NCBI RefSeq assembly: GCF_048984525.1
Contig: NZ_JBMGJC010000005.1
Coordinates: 62,001-126,000 of the forward strand
From: Syntrophopropionicum propionicicum_A
Lineage (GTDB): Bacteria; Bacillota; Desulfotomaculia; Desulfotomaculales; Pelotomaculaceae
DNA: 64,000 nucleotides
Direction of reading: 5' to 3'
Positions 8,297 through 17,591 of the stretch are shown here, piece after piece (position 1 is the stretch's first letter; each line of letters begins with the position of its first letter). A program made the position numbers and the translations under genes. The notes beneath the pieces are model-generated. The model saw nothing but the letters and a program-made list of their open reading frames with translations, did not search any database and had not been told where the DNA came from.

Positions 8297-8416
8297 GTGT
8301 TTATGGCCGGCCATGCACCGGAATGCCCGGGAAGAATACCCTCTTTGCGTATAAGACAGCACGTTGAAATTATGCTAAAATCTAATATATCCCAGGCAAA
8401 AACAAAGGAGAAGACC

Positions 8417-9205
8417 GTGCAGAATAATATTTATGTTGAGACCGCCGCCGCCCTGGCCAAAAAGGCCGGCGCAATAATAAGGGACAAGTTCGGCGGGAAC
8501 TTTGAGAGAGGTTATAAATCATGTCCCTCAGACCTGGTTACCGAGGTGGACCGTATGTCAGAGTCATTAATTACCGGGGGGCTGAGCGAGAAATTTCCCG
8601 GGCATATCATTATCGGCGAGGAAAACAGCGGATACGTTAAAGACATACCGGAAGGTTTTGCCTGGTACGTGGATCCGCTGGACGGCACCACCAATTTTGT
8701 TTACGGCATCCCTTTCTGCAGCGTTTCCATCGGGCTGGCCCGCGGCGGGAAAATGGTGGCCGGAGTGGTATACGACCCGTTTCGTGACGAATGCTTCAGT
8801 GCGGCCACGGGTTGCGGGACAAGCCTGAACGGCAGGCCGGTAAGGGTCGACCATACCAGAAAATTGCTCAGAGAGGCACTCCTGGTTACAGGCTACCCGG
8901 AGAATAAAAAATTCAGTGAACGGCTGTACAGGATAAACTACCAGAAAGTGGCCAAAAGCTGCGGCAACCTGCGGGCGCTTGGTTCAGCCGCCCTGGAACT
9001 GGCCTACATTTCCTGCGGGCGCCTCACAGGCTTCTGGGAAAACACCCTGATGCCCTGGGATGTGGCTGCCGGTTCACTGCTGGTGGAAGAGGCCGGCGGA
9101 AAGGTCACGGACATCGACGGCAACGCACTAACACTGGAAAGTTATCTTTCCATCACGGCATCAAATAGCCTGGTCCACGAGGAACTTTTAAGAACACTCC
9201 AGTAA
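8417..9205 (+). CDS. suhB: inositol monophosphatase family enzyme
   Basis: 262 residues from GTG 8417 behind AAAGGAG; an upstream in-frame start at 8297 lacks a site. It has the Mg-dependent phosphatase motifs: GEE (67-69), DPLDGTTNF (86-94) and WDVAAGSLLVEEAGG near the C-terminus. The family hydrolyses phosphate from myo-inositol-1-phosphate, histidinol phosphate, fructose-1,6-bisphosphate or PAP. Given the neighbours, a sugar phosphate is possible, but the sequence alone does not settle the substrate. Confidence 0.85.
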   Translation: MQNNIYVETAAALAKKAGAIIRDKFGGNFERGYKSCPSDLVTEVDRMSESLITGGLSEKFPGHIIIGEENSGYVKDIPEGFAWYVDPLDGTTNFVYGIPFCSVSIGLARGGKMVAGVVYDPFRDECFSAATGCGTSLNGRPVRVDHTRKLLREALLVTGYPENKKFSERLYRINYQKVAKSCGNLRALGSAALELAYISCGRLTGFWENTLMPWDVAAGSLLVEEAGGKVTDIDGNALTLESYLSITASNSLVHEELLRTLQ

Positions 9206-9222
9206 TACTCTTCCAATCTCGC

Positions 9223-9250
9223 GTATAAACACATTGACAAGCGCATACTA
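9223..9250 (+). promoter_or_regulatory. possible forespore-type (sigma-F/G) promoter
   Basis: GTATA (9223-9227) and CATACTA (9244-9250), spaced 16 bp, match the pattern of sporulation sigma-G/sigma-F promoters. A TTGACA at 9234 has no good -10 at 17 bp. Weak evidence from two short motifs. Confidence 0.3.
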
Positions 9251-9292
9251 ATGATGATTTTCCCCCTTCAGCCGGTAAAGATAAAATGTTAA

Positions 9293-11293
9293 ATGGCGGT
9301 GAAGAATATAAGAATTCAAAATTCCTTACCTGAAATGCCCGCGGCAATTATCGGAAATTCTAAAATGCTGGCGTGCCACAGGGAGAATGGCGAGATCTAC
9401 AGGCTCTTCTGGCCGCACATTGAATACGGCCAGCACCTGGGCCATTTCTGGCCCGGTATAAGAGTCGCATATCCTGAATGGCAGGGTTTTACCAAATGGT
9501 TCCACTTAAACATCTGGAAGAATTCTCAGCGATATATAGAAAACACAAATATTTTAGAAACATCGCTGGACAGCCTCACCAATCGCCTGAGGGTTATCCA
9601 GAGCGACTTTGTCCTGCCGGACAGCGATATCCTGGCCAGGCATTATGAACTTATTAATGGCAGTGAAAAAAATGAAAAGATTACATTCTTTGTATACTGC
9701 GCTTTTAACATAGAGGAATCTGCGGTGCAGGACGGCGCCTATATTGATTTTTCCAATAATTCGCTGGTTTTTTTCCGGAGAAATATATACCTCGCCCTGG
9801 CGGGGTCCGGTTACCCGCTGGCGGGATACCAGTGCGGCAGGCACGGCACCGCGTCCGACCCTTACCAGGATGCTTCAAAAGGGTATCTCCAGGGAACCCG
9901 TGACAATATCCTGCAAAGCGCGGGAAGCCTGGCCTGGGACCTGGGTGAACTAAAGCCGGGTGAGCATAAAACCTTCAGCCTTTACCTGGCGGCGGGTGAT
10001 AAGGAGGAACAGGTGAGGACCCTTCTGGCGCAGGCCTGCTCAAAAGAAGGCACGCTCTGGTTGGAGAAAACAAAACAGTTCTGGCTTGGCTGGCTGGAGC
10101 CGGGCCGGCGCCTGGCCGGAGAACAAGCGCACAAGGCTTATAACAGGTCTCTGCTGACCATGAAGCTGCTGACAAGCAAAGAGACAGGCGCCTCCATCGC
10201 GGCACCTGAGTTTGACCCTTATTATACTGCCTGCGGCGGTTATGGCTACTGCTGGCCGCGTGACTCCGTATTTATAACAGCGGCCCTGGACGAGGCCGGA
10301 TACCACGACCTTGCTTCACAGTTCTATGGTTTTACCGCATCAATACAACAGCGGGACGGCAGCTGGCACCAGCGCTATTATACGGACGGTTCGCCGGCGC
10401 CTTTCTGGGGGAAACAAATAGACCAGGCCGGCTCGGTCTTGTGGGGTTACTGGCATCATTACAGCCTCACCGGAGACGGACGTTTCATTGAAAAAATTTG
10501 GCCGTCACTGGAGGCCGGGGCAAATTATCTTTCAATTAGTATCCAGGAAAACGGCCTGCCTGCGGCCAGCTTCGACCCCTGGGAAGATTCATACGGCCAG
10601 GGGACATACTCCGCGGCGGCAGTCTGTGCCGGCTTAAGAGCTTCTTCGGATATAGCCCGCGCCAGAGGTGAGAAGGAAAAATCCAGATACTGGCTAGACA
10701 GCTCTGAAAAAGTAAAGGAAAGCATCCTGAATCACCAGTGGTCTGATCAACGCGACAGTTTCATCCGCGGAGTAAACCATAAAGTCTATAAGGACCACTA
10801 CGACCATGCCCTGCACACGGGAGAGAAGGCTTTCATCACGGAAGACCCCACCGGGCTTTACGTCACCCACTGGGCAGGCGAGGACAGGCGCATTGACGCC
10901 GCCCTGCTGGGCCTGGTCTTCCCCTTTGCGGTCCTGGAGCCCGCGGACAAAAAAATAATCGCCACAGTCCGCGCTATCGAAGATAGCCTGTGGAACCACA
11001 ACGCCGGAGGCATTCACCGCTATGAAGGAGATGGTTACCGGGGCGGCAACCCATGGCTGATCACAACACTCTGGCTGGCCTTATACCATTGTACAGCCGG
11101 AAACCGGCCCCGGGCTGAAGAGCTTTACCAGTGGTCCCTGGCACAGGCCAACGTGCACCTGCTGCTGCCGGAGCAGGCGGACAAACACCATGGCGGGCCC
11201 GCCTGGGTAATGCCTTTGAACTGGTCCCACGCCATGTTCGTGCTAACACACCTGGCTCTTAACGGCAGGCTGTCATTGCCGTCCAAGTCATAA
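9293..11293 (+). CDS. GH15 glucoamylase / glucodextranase-like protein
   Basis: 666 residues. The N-terminal about 270 residues look like the beta-sandwich domain of prokaryotic GH15 enzymes. The rest is the (alpha/alpha)6 catalytic barrel, with GYGYCWPRDSVF (about 315-326) and FDPWEDSYGQGTYSAAAV (about 427-444), the latter the WE(E/D)..G..(Y/F)(S/T).A signature of the family. No signal peptide is seen, so it probably acts in the cytoplasm on glucans, trehalose or dextran-type alpha-glucosides. No clear ribosome site precedes ATG 9293. It follows other carbohydrate genes but has its own 87-bp upstream gap. Confidence 0.8.
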   Translation: MAVKNIRIQNSLPEMPAAIIGNSKMLACHRENGEIYRLFWPHIEYGQHLGHFWPGIRVAYPEWQGFTKWFHLNIWKNSQRYIENTNILETSLDSLTNRLRVIQSDFVLPDSDILARHYELINGSEKNEKITFFVYCAFNIEESAVQDGAYIDFSNNSLVFFRRNIYLALAGSGYPLAGYQCGRHGTASDPYQDASKGYLQGTRDNILQSAGSLAWDLGELKPGEHKTFSLYLAAGDKEEQVRTLLAQACSKEGTLWLEKTKQFWLGWLEPGRRLAGEQAHKAYNRSLLTMKLLTSKETGASIAAPEFDPYYTACGGYGYCWPRDSVFITAALDEAGYHDLASQFYGFTASIQQRDGSWHQRYYTDGSPAPFWGKQIDQAGSVLWGYWHHYSLTGDGRFIEKIWPSLEAGANYLSISIQENGLPAASFDPWEDSYGQGTYSAAAVCAGLRASSDIARARGEKEKSRYWLDSSEKVKESILNHQWSDQRDSFIRGVNHKVYKDHYDHALHTGEKAFITEDPTGLYVTHWAGEDRRIDAALLGLVFPFAVLEPADKKIIATVRAIEDSLWNHNAGGIHRYEGDGYRGGNPWLITTLWLALYHCTAGNRPRAEELYQWSLAQANVHLLLPEQADKHHGGPAWVMPLNWSHAMFVLTHLALNGRLSLPSKS

Positions 11294-11414
11294 CTGCCGG
11301 AAAAAAATAAATAATGCATCCATACTAAGCCTGTTTATCTTGTTTAACTGTTTCCAGTTTTATTCGCTTACTACTGCTGATTCACCCATTTCGACGCAAA
11401 AGCGAAGGTGCAAA

Positions 11415-12305
11415 ATGAGCGGCAAGGAACCAGGCAGCAAAAAAGTTTATTTACCATCACCGGAAGGAACCAGGATATTAATAACCAATCTCCTCTTCAT
11501 AATTGCCGGAGCCTTATTAATATCGTTCAGCCTGAACACCATCCTGATCCCTTACGGCTTGTTAGCCGGCGGTATAACGGGACTGTCATTAATTCTTTTT
11601 TACTTGTTCAAAATTCCGGTTTTTATAAGCATACTGGTTCTGAACATCCCTGTTTTCTGGTGGGGCGCGAGAGAGATCAGCCGCAGTTTTTTCTTTTATA
11701 GCCTGGCCGGGACAGTCGCGCTCAGCGTCCTGCAACCGGCAACCTACGGCTATATCCAGCCCTTCCAGCTGGATATGGTCCTGGCGGCCGTTTTTGGCGG
11801 CGCACTGAGCGGAGTCGGTTTCGGGCTTATATTCAGGGGACACGGAAGTACGGGCGGCACTGATATCATTTCTGTAGTTATGAGAAAAAAGAAAAGTCTC
11901 GGCATCGGCGAGGTAAGTTTTTACTCCAACCTGCTTGTTATCATCATATCACTGTTTTTCTTCCCGCTTAATATCGGCCTCTACACAATCATATCCATAT
12001 TTATCACAGGCAAAATGATCGATGTTATAATAACAGGCCTGAACGTCAGCAAATCGGTATTTATCGTATCCAATAAATCTTCTGAAATAAGCGTTAGGAT
12101 TATCGGTGAACTGCACCGGGGGGTAACTCACCTGGTGGGGGAAGGCGCGTTTACCCACCATGAAAAAACTATTATAAACTGCGTTATCAACCGGTTTGAA
12201 CTGGCCAGGATGAAAAAGATAGTCGCTGAAACCGACCCCGACGCCTTTATGTATATTTCAGACGCCAGCGAGGTCCTTGGCCGGGGCTTTTCCAGGTCAA
12301 GATGA
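11415..12305 (+). CDS. YitT family membrane protein (DUF161 + DUF2179)
   Basis: 296 residues from ATG 11415 (GAAGGTG just upstream). The first 210 residues contain about five hydrophobic segments with the conserved (Y/F)GLLAGGITGLSLIL and GSTGGTDII motifs of the YitT/DUF161 membrane family. The C-terminal about 80 residues match the soluble DUF2179 domain (RGVTHLVGEGAFTHHEKTII). The function of the family is unknown. A stem-loop follows immediately. Confidence 0.85.
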   Translation: MSGKEPGSKKVYLPSPEGTRILITNLLFIIAGALLISFSLNTILIPYGLLAGGITGLSLILFYLFKIPVFISILVLNIPVFWWGAREISRSFFFYSLAGTVALSVLQPATYGYIQPFQLDMVLAAVFGGALSGVGFGLIFRGHGSTGGTDIISVVMRKKKSLGIGEVSFYSNLLVIIISLFFFPLNIGLYTIISIFITGKMIDVIITGLNVSKSVFIVSNKSSEISVRIIGELHRGVTHLVGEGAFTHHEKTIINCVINRFELARMKKIVAETDPDAFMYISDASEVLGRGFSRSR

Positions 12306-12309
12306 AAAG

Positions 12310-12331
12310 GCTCTCCTTCTTTCTGGAGAGC
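12310..12331 (+). terminator. intrinsic terminator after yitT-like gene
   Basis: GCTCTCC / GGAGAGC stem with 8-base loop, followed by TTAAATATTTT. The T-run is interrupted. Confidence 0.65.
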
Positions 12332-12361
12332 TTAAATATTTTGGTATTTTTCGTTAACTAA

Positions 12362-12390
12362 TTGTAATTATTTATTTAAAATAATATAAT
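12362..12390 (+). promoter_or_regulatory. sigma-A promoter of ABC exporter operon
   Basis: TTGTAA (12362-12367), 17-bp spacer, TATAAT (12385-12390). It lies 50 bp before the ATPase gene and is the best vegetative promoter match seen in the window. Confidence 0.75.
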
Positions 12391-12440
12391 ACGCGCAAAA
12401 CATTAAAACAATTTAAATACACCTTGAAAAGGTCATTGCT

Positions 12441-13151
12441 ATGAATAAAAATGTACTGATGAAATTAATAAATATTACCAAGACTTACGTTATGGGCGAG
12501 GTAACTGTTGAAGCATTAAAAGAAACGTCCCTTGAAATTTATGAAGGCGAGCTGCTGGTTATTTTAGGTCCGAGCGGATCAGGCAAAAGCACCCTGCTCA
12601 ACATCATGGGCGGTATGGACCTGCCGTCCAGCGGCGAGGTTTATTTCGGCAGTGACAACCTGAGCAAGGCCAGTGAGGCTAAACTTACCCATTACCGGCG
12701 CAACGAGGTTGGATTTGTTTTTCAATTTTACAACCTGATCCCCGACTTAACCGCCAGTGAAAATGTGGAACTGGCGGCCAACCTGGTGGAAAGGCCCCTG
12801 CCCACGGCAGAAGTCCTGCGGGAGGTGGGTATGGAAACGCGCATGGACCACTTCCCCGCCCAGCTGAGCGGCGGCGAGCAGCAGCGTGTCTCCATCGCCC
12901 GGGCTGTCGTAAAGAACCCCCGGCTGCTGCTGTGCGACGAGCCCACAGGTTCCCTGGACTCCCACACCGGCAGGCTGATCCTGTCGATGCTGCTCCACGT
13001 CAACAAGGAATACAACAGCACTGTTGTAATCGTCACCCACAACGCCGTCATTGGAGATATGGCGCACCGGGTGCTGCGCATGAGCAGCGGCAGGATCGTG
13101 GAAGTCATAGAGAACGAATCCCCCCTGACGCCGGAAAGGATTGAGTGGTAA
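12441..13151 (+). CDS. ABC transporter ATP-binding protein, MacB/LolD type
   Basis: 236 residues. Walker A GPSGSGKST (43-51), Q-loop FVFQFYNL, signature LSGGEQQRVSIARA, Walker B LLLCDEPTGSLD and a switch histidine in VIVTHN are all present. The GSLD D-loop and overall size are typical of the LolD/MacB/FtsE clade that powers FtsX-type permeases. The stop codon overlaps the start of the permease gene (TAATG), so the two are translationally coupled. With the downstream HlyD gene this makes a three-part exporter. Confidence 0.92.
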   Translation: MNKNVLMKLINITKTYVMGEVTVEALKETSLEIYEGELLVILGPSGSGKSTLLNIMGGMDLPSSGEVYFGSDNLSKASEAKLTHYRRNEVGFVFQFYNLIPDLTASENVELAANLVERPLPTAEVLREVGMETRMDHFPAQLSGGEQQRVSIARAVVKNPRLLLCDEPTGSLDSHTGRLILSMLLHVNKEYNSTVVIVTHNAVIGDMAHRVLRMSSGRIVEVIENESPLTPERIEW

Positions 13152-15538
13152 TGAGCATTCTGTCCAAAAAATTGTGGCGGACGGTCAAGACCACCCGGGG
13201 GCAGTTCCTGGCTGTAACCGCGGTAGTGATGTTGGGCATCACCATCTACATATCCATGAGCACCGTGTCCTACAACATGCTCCGTTCCAGGGATACGTTT
13301 TACCGTGAATATAACTTTGCCGATTATTATTTCCACGTGATTAAGGCTCCCGAGGGAGTGATCAGGCAAATCGAGTCAGTGCCAGGCGTGACCCAAGCCA
13401 CCGGGCGCATTCAAAAAGACGTGCCGGTGATCGGGAATAACGGCGAGAGGGCGACTGCGCGCCTGACCAGCTACCCCCTGCCAATGAATACGGAGTTAAA
13501 CAGCCTGCGTGTTCTCTCCGGGCGCCTTTTCGAAAAATACCCCGCGGGCAGTGAGGCGGAAGTCCTGCTGGATCCCCAGTACGCCGCAGCCACCCGGCTG
13601 TCACCGGGCGATACGGTAAAGATCGTGGCTGAGGGCAGGCAGGTCCCGTTAACCGTGGTCGGCACCGCCACAGCGCCCGAGTTCATATATCCGATGAAAG
13701 ACGCGGCCAGCATAATACCCGAGTATGGCAGTTTTGGCATTTTTATGGTTCCCCATAACCAGGCCCAGGAGATCCTGAACCTCTCCGGACAGGTTAACCA
13801 GGTAGTAATAAAGATAGCTCCTGGCGCTGATGAAAAAGTATTAGCGGACAGGGTCGAAAGCATCCTGGAACCTTACGGCAGCCTGGCCAGCTATCCGCGC
13901 AGGCAGCAGCTGAGCGATGCCGTCCTGGGCGGAGAGATGGACCAGCTGAAGATAATGGCCCGCTTCCTGCCTTCTATATTCCTGGGGATTGCGGCATTGA
14001 TCGAGTTTGTTATGCTGGGACGGATGGTCAAGACCCAGCGCTCACAAATCGGTACAATGAAAGCTATTGGCTACAACAACCCGCAAATCCTCTGGCACTA
14101 TACAAGCTATGCCGTGCTGGTAGGCCTGCTGGGCGCCGCGCTTGGTTCTCTGGCCGGAGTACTCCTGGCTTCGTCCCTTTCCAAAGTATACGCCATGTTC
14201 TTCAACCTGCCCGAGGTAATCAGCGGCGTCAGCTTTCAGGCCTTGTTATACGGTTTCATCCTGAGTATTGCTGTCGGAGCCATCGCAGGCCTGACCGCAT
14301 CCCGCGGAGTACTGGCCATACAGCCTGCAGAATCCATGCGGGCTGAAACACCAAAGGCGACCGGAAATATATTCATGGAAAGCTGGTCCTGGTTTTGGCA
14401 CAGGCTGTCCGCTACCTGGAAGATGGGCCTGCGGACCGTCTTCCGCAACCGTTTCCGCACCGCTGTTACCATGCTGGGCGTGACTTTCGCCACGGGCATG
14501 ATGGTAGTGTCTTTTTTCTACCAGGACACAGTAGACGTAATGATTGATGAATATTTCTCACAGAAATATGATTACTTTGTACGATTCACAGAACCGGTAA
14601 AAGAGACCGAACTGCTGTCCATTTCCCGTCTGGAAGGAGTGACAAAAGCCGAGCCTGTCTTCGAGATACCTGTTAAGATATACTATGAAGGCCGCTCACA
14701 GGAAGAGCTGCTTACAGGCCTTCGTCCCGGCCCGGGCATGCAGGCGCTGTCAAGCCCTGACGGGAACCCTCTGGCTCTGCCGGATGAAGGAGTGCTGATC
14801 AGCAGCAGCACGGCTAAAAAACTGCAGGTGGGCGTGGGTGACGAGGTCGAGGTGGAGACCCTCCTGCCCATTGGTCCAACCCGGTTCAGTAAGATAAAAA
14901 TAATGGGCGTACACGAGCGGTTCATAGGCGGCACTTCTTACCTGTCCCTGCAGCAGGCCAACCGGGTAATGCAGGAAGACCAGCTGATCTCCGGCGCGAT
15001 GCTCAAGACCGACGCGGGGCTGGCCCAGCTGGTGAAAACGAATTTGAACGATATGACCGGTGTATCTTCCATACTGAGCCAGCAGGCGGTAATGGAGAGC
15101 TTTACCGAACAGTTAGGTTTTATGTATTACTTTATTTTTATAATGGTCGCCTTCGCCCTGGTGCTTGGTTTTGCTATCGTGTATAACGCCTCGGTGATCA
15201 GTTTTGCTGAACGCAAAAGAGAATTGGCTTCCCTGCGGGTAATCGGCTTTACCTTCCAGGAAGTCTCCGGCCTCCTGCTGAAAGAAAACCTGCTGCAGAC
15301 ACTTCTCGGGGTGGCCTTTGGCCTTCCCTTCGGCCGTTACCTGGCCGGCGCCTACATTAATGCCATGATGACATCATCTGATGTATACAGCACTTATTCT
15401 TTTAAAATTGTGATTTACCCGCTGACTTATACACTGTCGGCTTTTGGCGGGATACTCTTCATTATGGCCGCCTACCGGCTGGCGGTCAGAGGTGTGAAAA
15501 CGCTTGATCTGGTAGAGGTATTAAAGACCAGGGACTAG
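13151..15538 (+). CDS. ABC exporter permease with two FtsX domains
   Basis: 795 residues from ATG 13151, overlapping the ATPase stop by one base. It has an N-terminal membrane segment (about 19-40), an extracytoplasmic MacB-PCD-like domain, an FtsX membrane block (about 270-400) containing the KAIGYNN coupling motif, then a repeat of the same plan ending in a second FtsX block (about 655-790) with LRVIGFT. This is the duplicated form common in Gram-positive exporters for lipids, peptides or antibiotics. The substrate is unknown. Confidence 0.88.
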   Translation: MSILSKKLWRTVKTTRGQFLAVTAVVMLGITIYISMSTVSYNMLRSRDTFYREYNFADYYFHVIKAPEGVIRQIESVPGVTQATGRIQKDVPVIGNNGERATARLTSYPLPMNTELNSLRVLSGRLFEKYPAGSEAEVLLDPQYAAATRLSPGDTVKIVAEGRQVPLTVVGTATAPEFIYPMKDAASIIPEYGSFGIFMVPHNQAQEILNLSGQVNQVVIKIAPGADEKVLADRVESILEPYGSLASYPRRQQLSDAVLGGEMDQLKIMARFLPSIFLGIAALIEFVMLGRMVKTQRSQIGTMKAIGYNNPQILWHYTSYAVLVGLLGAALGSLAGVLLASSLSKVYAMFFNLPEVISGVSFQALLYGFILSIAVGAIAGLTASRGVLAIQPAESMRAETPKATGNIFMESWSWFWHRLSATWKMGLRTVFRNRFRTAVTMLGVTFATGMMVVSFFYQDTVDVMIDEYFSQKYDYFVRFTEPVKETELLSISRLEGVTKAEPVFEIPVKIYYEGRSQEELLTGLRPGPGMQALSSPDGNPLALPDEGVLISSSTAKKLQVGVGDEVEVETLLPIGPTRFSKIKIMGVHERFIGGTSYLSLQQANRVMQEDQLISGAMLKTDAGLAQLVKTNLNDMTGVSSILSQQAVMESFTEQLGFMYYFIFIMVAFALVLGFAIVYNASVISFAERKRELASLRVIGFTFQEVSGLLLKENLLQTLLGVAFGLPFGRYLAGAYINAMMTSSDVYSTYSFKIVIYPLTYTLSAFGGILFIMAAYRLAVRGVKTLDLVEVLKTRD

Positions 15539-15551
15539 GGAGGTATAAAAT

Positions 15552-16706
15552 TTGAAACGGAAAAAAGTATTTTATGTGGTTTTGGCAGTACTGGCGGCAT
15601 TGGCGCTGGCCGCCTGGTCCTATGCCAGCGGCGGCGCTGAGGTGGAGACAGTCCAGGCTCGGCAGGACAGTATTATCCGTTCCGTGGCTGACACCGGCTA
15701 CGTGCAGGCTGCCACAAATTATGACATACACGCCACCCAGAGCGCCAGGGTCGTGGAGGTGCCGGTAGAAACAGGCCAGGCCGTGGAAAGAGGCCAAACC
15801 CTGGCAGTATTGGAAAACCTCGACCTGGTGCTCCAGATAAGTGACGTAAACTCCCAGATATCCCAGTCAGCGGCGTCTGCCGCCGGCGCCCGTGCCGCCC
15901 TGGAGCGCCTCCAGCTGGAATTGAAGGACGCCCAGGACAACCTGGTCCGCTCAGAGGCATTATTTCAGGCAGGAGCGATCAGCCAGGTGGATTTTGATCA
16001 GGCCAGGTTAAGGGTTGATACTGCCCGGCAGAGTATAAGTGAGCAAAACTCCGTCCTGGAAAGCGCCCTGGCCCAGGGGGCAGGCTTGAACAGGTCCCTG
16101 CAGCAGCTCAGCGCCAAGGAAGGACAGCTGGTAATCAAAAGCCCGGTAAACGGAATTGTGCTTACACTACCTGCCAAACAGGAACAGGTAGTCAGCCCCG
16201 GCACGCTGCTGGCCAACGTGGCGGAATCAGATCAGCTTGAGGTTAAAGCTGACATTTTAAGCGACGACCTGGCAGATGTCAAGATAGGCCAGAGGGTTAT
16301 TATAACTGCTCCGATATTGGGCCAGCAGACATTGGTGGGGGAAGTAAAAAAAATCTACCCGCAGGCGGAAGAGAAGACCTCGGCCCTAGGCGTCATCCAA
16401 CGCCGCGTGCCGGTAATTATCAGCCTGCCCGATCCAGCCAGTTTGAAACCCGGCTACGAGGTGCGTGTGTCTATTGAAACCATGACCAGTCAGAATATCC
16501 TGGTACTTCCCAGGGAGTCCGTACGCACCAGGACGGACGGGCAAAAGGAAGTAATGGTGGTAGTGAATAAACATATCCTATACAAGCCGGTAAAAACCGG
16601 CATCAGCGACCAGGAAAATATTGAAATTACCGGCGGCCTTACAGTGGACGAGATTGTTGTCCGTGATGGCAGCCTGAGCCTGTCTGAAAAAACAAGGGTC
16701 AAATGA
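15552..16706 (+). CDS. HlyD-family periplasmic adaptor subunit
   Basis: 384 residues starting at TTG 15552 behind GGGAGG. One N-terminal membrane anchor (about 7-25), then a biotinyl-lipoyl half-motif, a long coiled-coil hairpin (about 95-190, QISDVNSQISQSAASAAGAR onward), the second lipoyl half (GQLVIKSPVNGIVL) and a beta-barrel domain. This is the architecture of membrane fusion proteins that work with MacB-type exporters. It is 13 bp after the permease gene, last in the operon. In a Gram-positive it would act on the outer face of the membrane. Confidence 0.88.
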   Translation: MKRKKVFYVVLAVLAALALAAWSYASGGAEVETVQARQDSIIRSVADTGYVQAATNYDIHATQSARVVEVPVETGQAVERGQTLAVLENLDLVLQISDVNSQISQSAASAAGARAALERLQLELKDAQDNLVRSEALFQAGAISQVDFDQARLRVDTARQSISEQNSVLESALAQGAGLNRSLQQLSAKEGQLVIKSPVNGIVLTLPAKQEQVVSPGTLLANVAESDQLEVKADILSDDLADVKIGQRVIITAPILGQQTLVGEVKKIYPQAEEKTSALGVIQRRVPVIISLPDPASLKPGYEVRVSIETMTSQNILVLPRESVRTRTDGQKEVMVVVNKHILYKPVKTGISDQENIEITGGLTVDEIVVRDGSLSLSEKTRVK

Positions 16707-16775
16707 TACGTTTATTTTTCAGTTTTCTGCAAACAATAATACTGGCTGCCGTCCCACAAATAAGGGGGTAGGCTA

Positions 16776-16961
16776 ATGAGCAGAAGGCGTGGAGGAGTTA
16801 TGTCCGAAAGGCTGAAGTACGAATTAGCCGATGAACTTGGTGTAGGCGACGTGGTACGCAGGGACGGAGGTTACTTCGGAAATGTTTCCTCAAAGGACTG
16901 CGGTAACCTTGTCCGGCTTGCCATCGAGAGAGCCGAAAGGTCCATGGCCGGCGGACGGTAA
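16776..16961 (+). CDS. alpha/beta-type small acid-soluble spore protein
   Basis: 61 residues. It contains the family core: LKYELADELGV (about 13-23), a central GGYFGN segment, and SKDCGNLVRLAIERAE, a variant of the usual GGxMVKRMIExAE block, with a conserved GDVV before it. Such proteins coat and protect DNA in dormant spores. AAGGGGG lies a few bases before ATG 16776; a second in-frame ATG at 16800 is possible. No convincing sigma-G promoter could be assigned. A strong terminator follows. Confidence 0.85.
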   Translation: MSRRRGGVMSERLKYELADELGVGDVVRRDGGYFGNVSSKDCGNLVRLAIERAERSMAGGR

Positions 16962-16967
16962 GCCAAA

Positions 16968-17003
16968 ATAGGATGCCCCTTAGGGGGCATCCTATAGTAT
17001 TTT
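16968..17003 (+). terminator. intrinsic terminator after spore protein gene
   Basis: 12-bp stem ATAGGATGCCCC / GGGGCATCCTAT with a 4-base loop, then AGTATTTTTT. Confidence 0.92.
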
Positions 17004-17073
17004 TTGACGGAATAACGATATAAAAAAGTTTATATGTTATATTACAGAGTAAAATTTGAAGGAGGGATTTAAA

Positions 17074-17556
17074 CTGCCTATTGACGATAAAGAGATAGCT
17101 TTGAGACTTTTTCTCGCATTTTTAGTCGGCGCCATTGTCGGCACGGAAAGGAAGTTCAGGCATAAGCCGGCCGGGCTGAGGACCCATGCGCTGGTGGGGC
17201 TGGGCGCCGCCCTCTTTACTATTATAAGTGTTTACGGTTTCCTGGAATTCAGCGGCCCGCCTTATTACCGGGCAAATATGGACCCGGCCAGGATAGCGGC
17301 CCAAATCGTGGTAGGAGTCGGCTTTATCGGGGGAGGCCTGATCTTCAGGGAGAAAAACCAGTTAAGCGGGCTGACCACCGCGGCCAGCATCTGGCTTACA
17401 GCCGGTTTGGGAACAGGTATAGGAGCAGGTATGTATTTTACTGTTTTTATTGCAGGTATTTTAGGATTTATCGCACTAAGGTTAAACCGTATCTTTAAAA
17501 GTATCGGGCTCGACAGCCTGGCTGAGGATCACTATTCTCCTCATGACGACCATTAG
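17074..17556 (+). CDS. mgtC: MgtC/SapB family membrane protein
   Basis: About 160 residues. It contains RLFLAFLVGAIVGTERKF, HKPAGLRTHALVGLGAALF and GVGFIGGGLIF, the conserved MgtC/SapB motifs, with 4-5 membrane segments. The family is linked to Mg limitation and acid or phosphate stress. The start is unusual: the only strong ribosome site (GGAGGG, 17061-17066) is 7 nt before CTG 17074. The alternative TTG 17056 has no site and would place GGAGGG inside the gene. No C-terminal ACT-like domain is present, so this is the short form. Confidence 0.82.
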   Translation: MPIDDKEIALRLFLAFLVGAIVGTERKFRHKPAGLRTHALVGLGAALFTIISVYGFLEFSGPPYYRANMDPARIAAQIVVGVGFIGGGLIFREKNQLSGLTTAASIWLTAGLGTGIGAGMYFTVFIAGILGFIALRLNRIFKSIGLDSLAEDHYSPHDDH

Positions 17557-17591
17557 ACAAACTGATGGTATAAATGTATTTTGTCTATCTA

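Noticed and set aside
12728..13369. Long open frame antisense to the ABC transporter ATPase and permease genes
   Set aside because: It is fully antisense to two genes with clear family motifs, lacks a ribosome site and shows no recognisable protein features.
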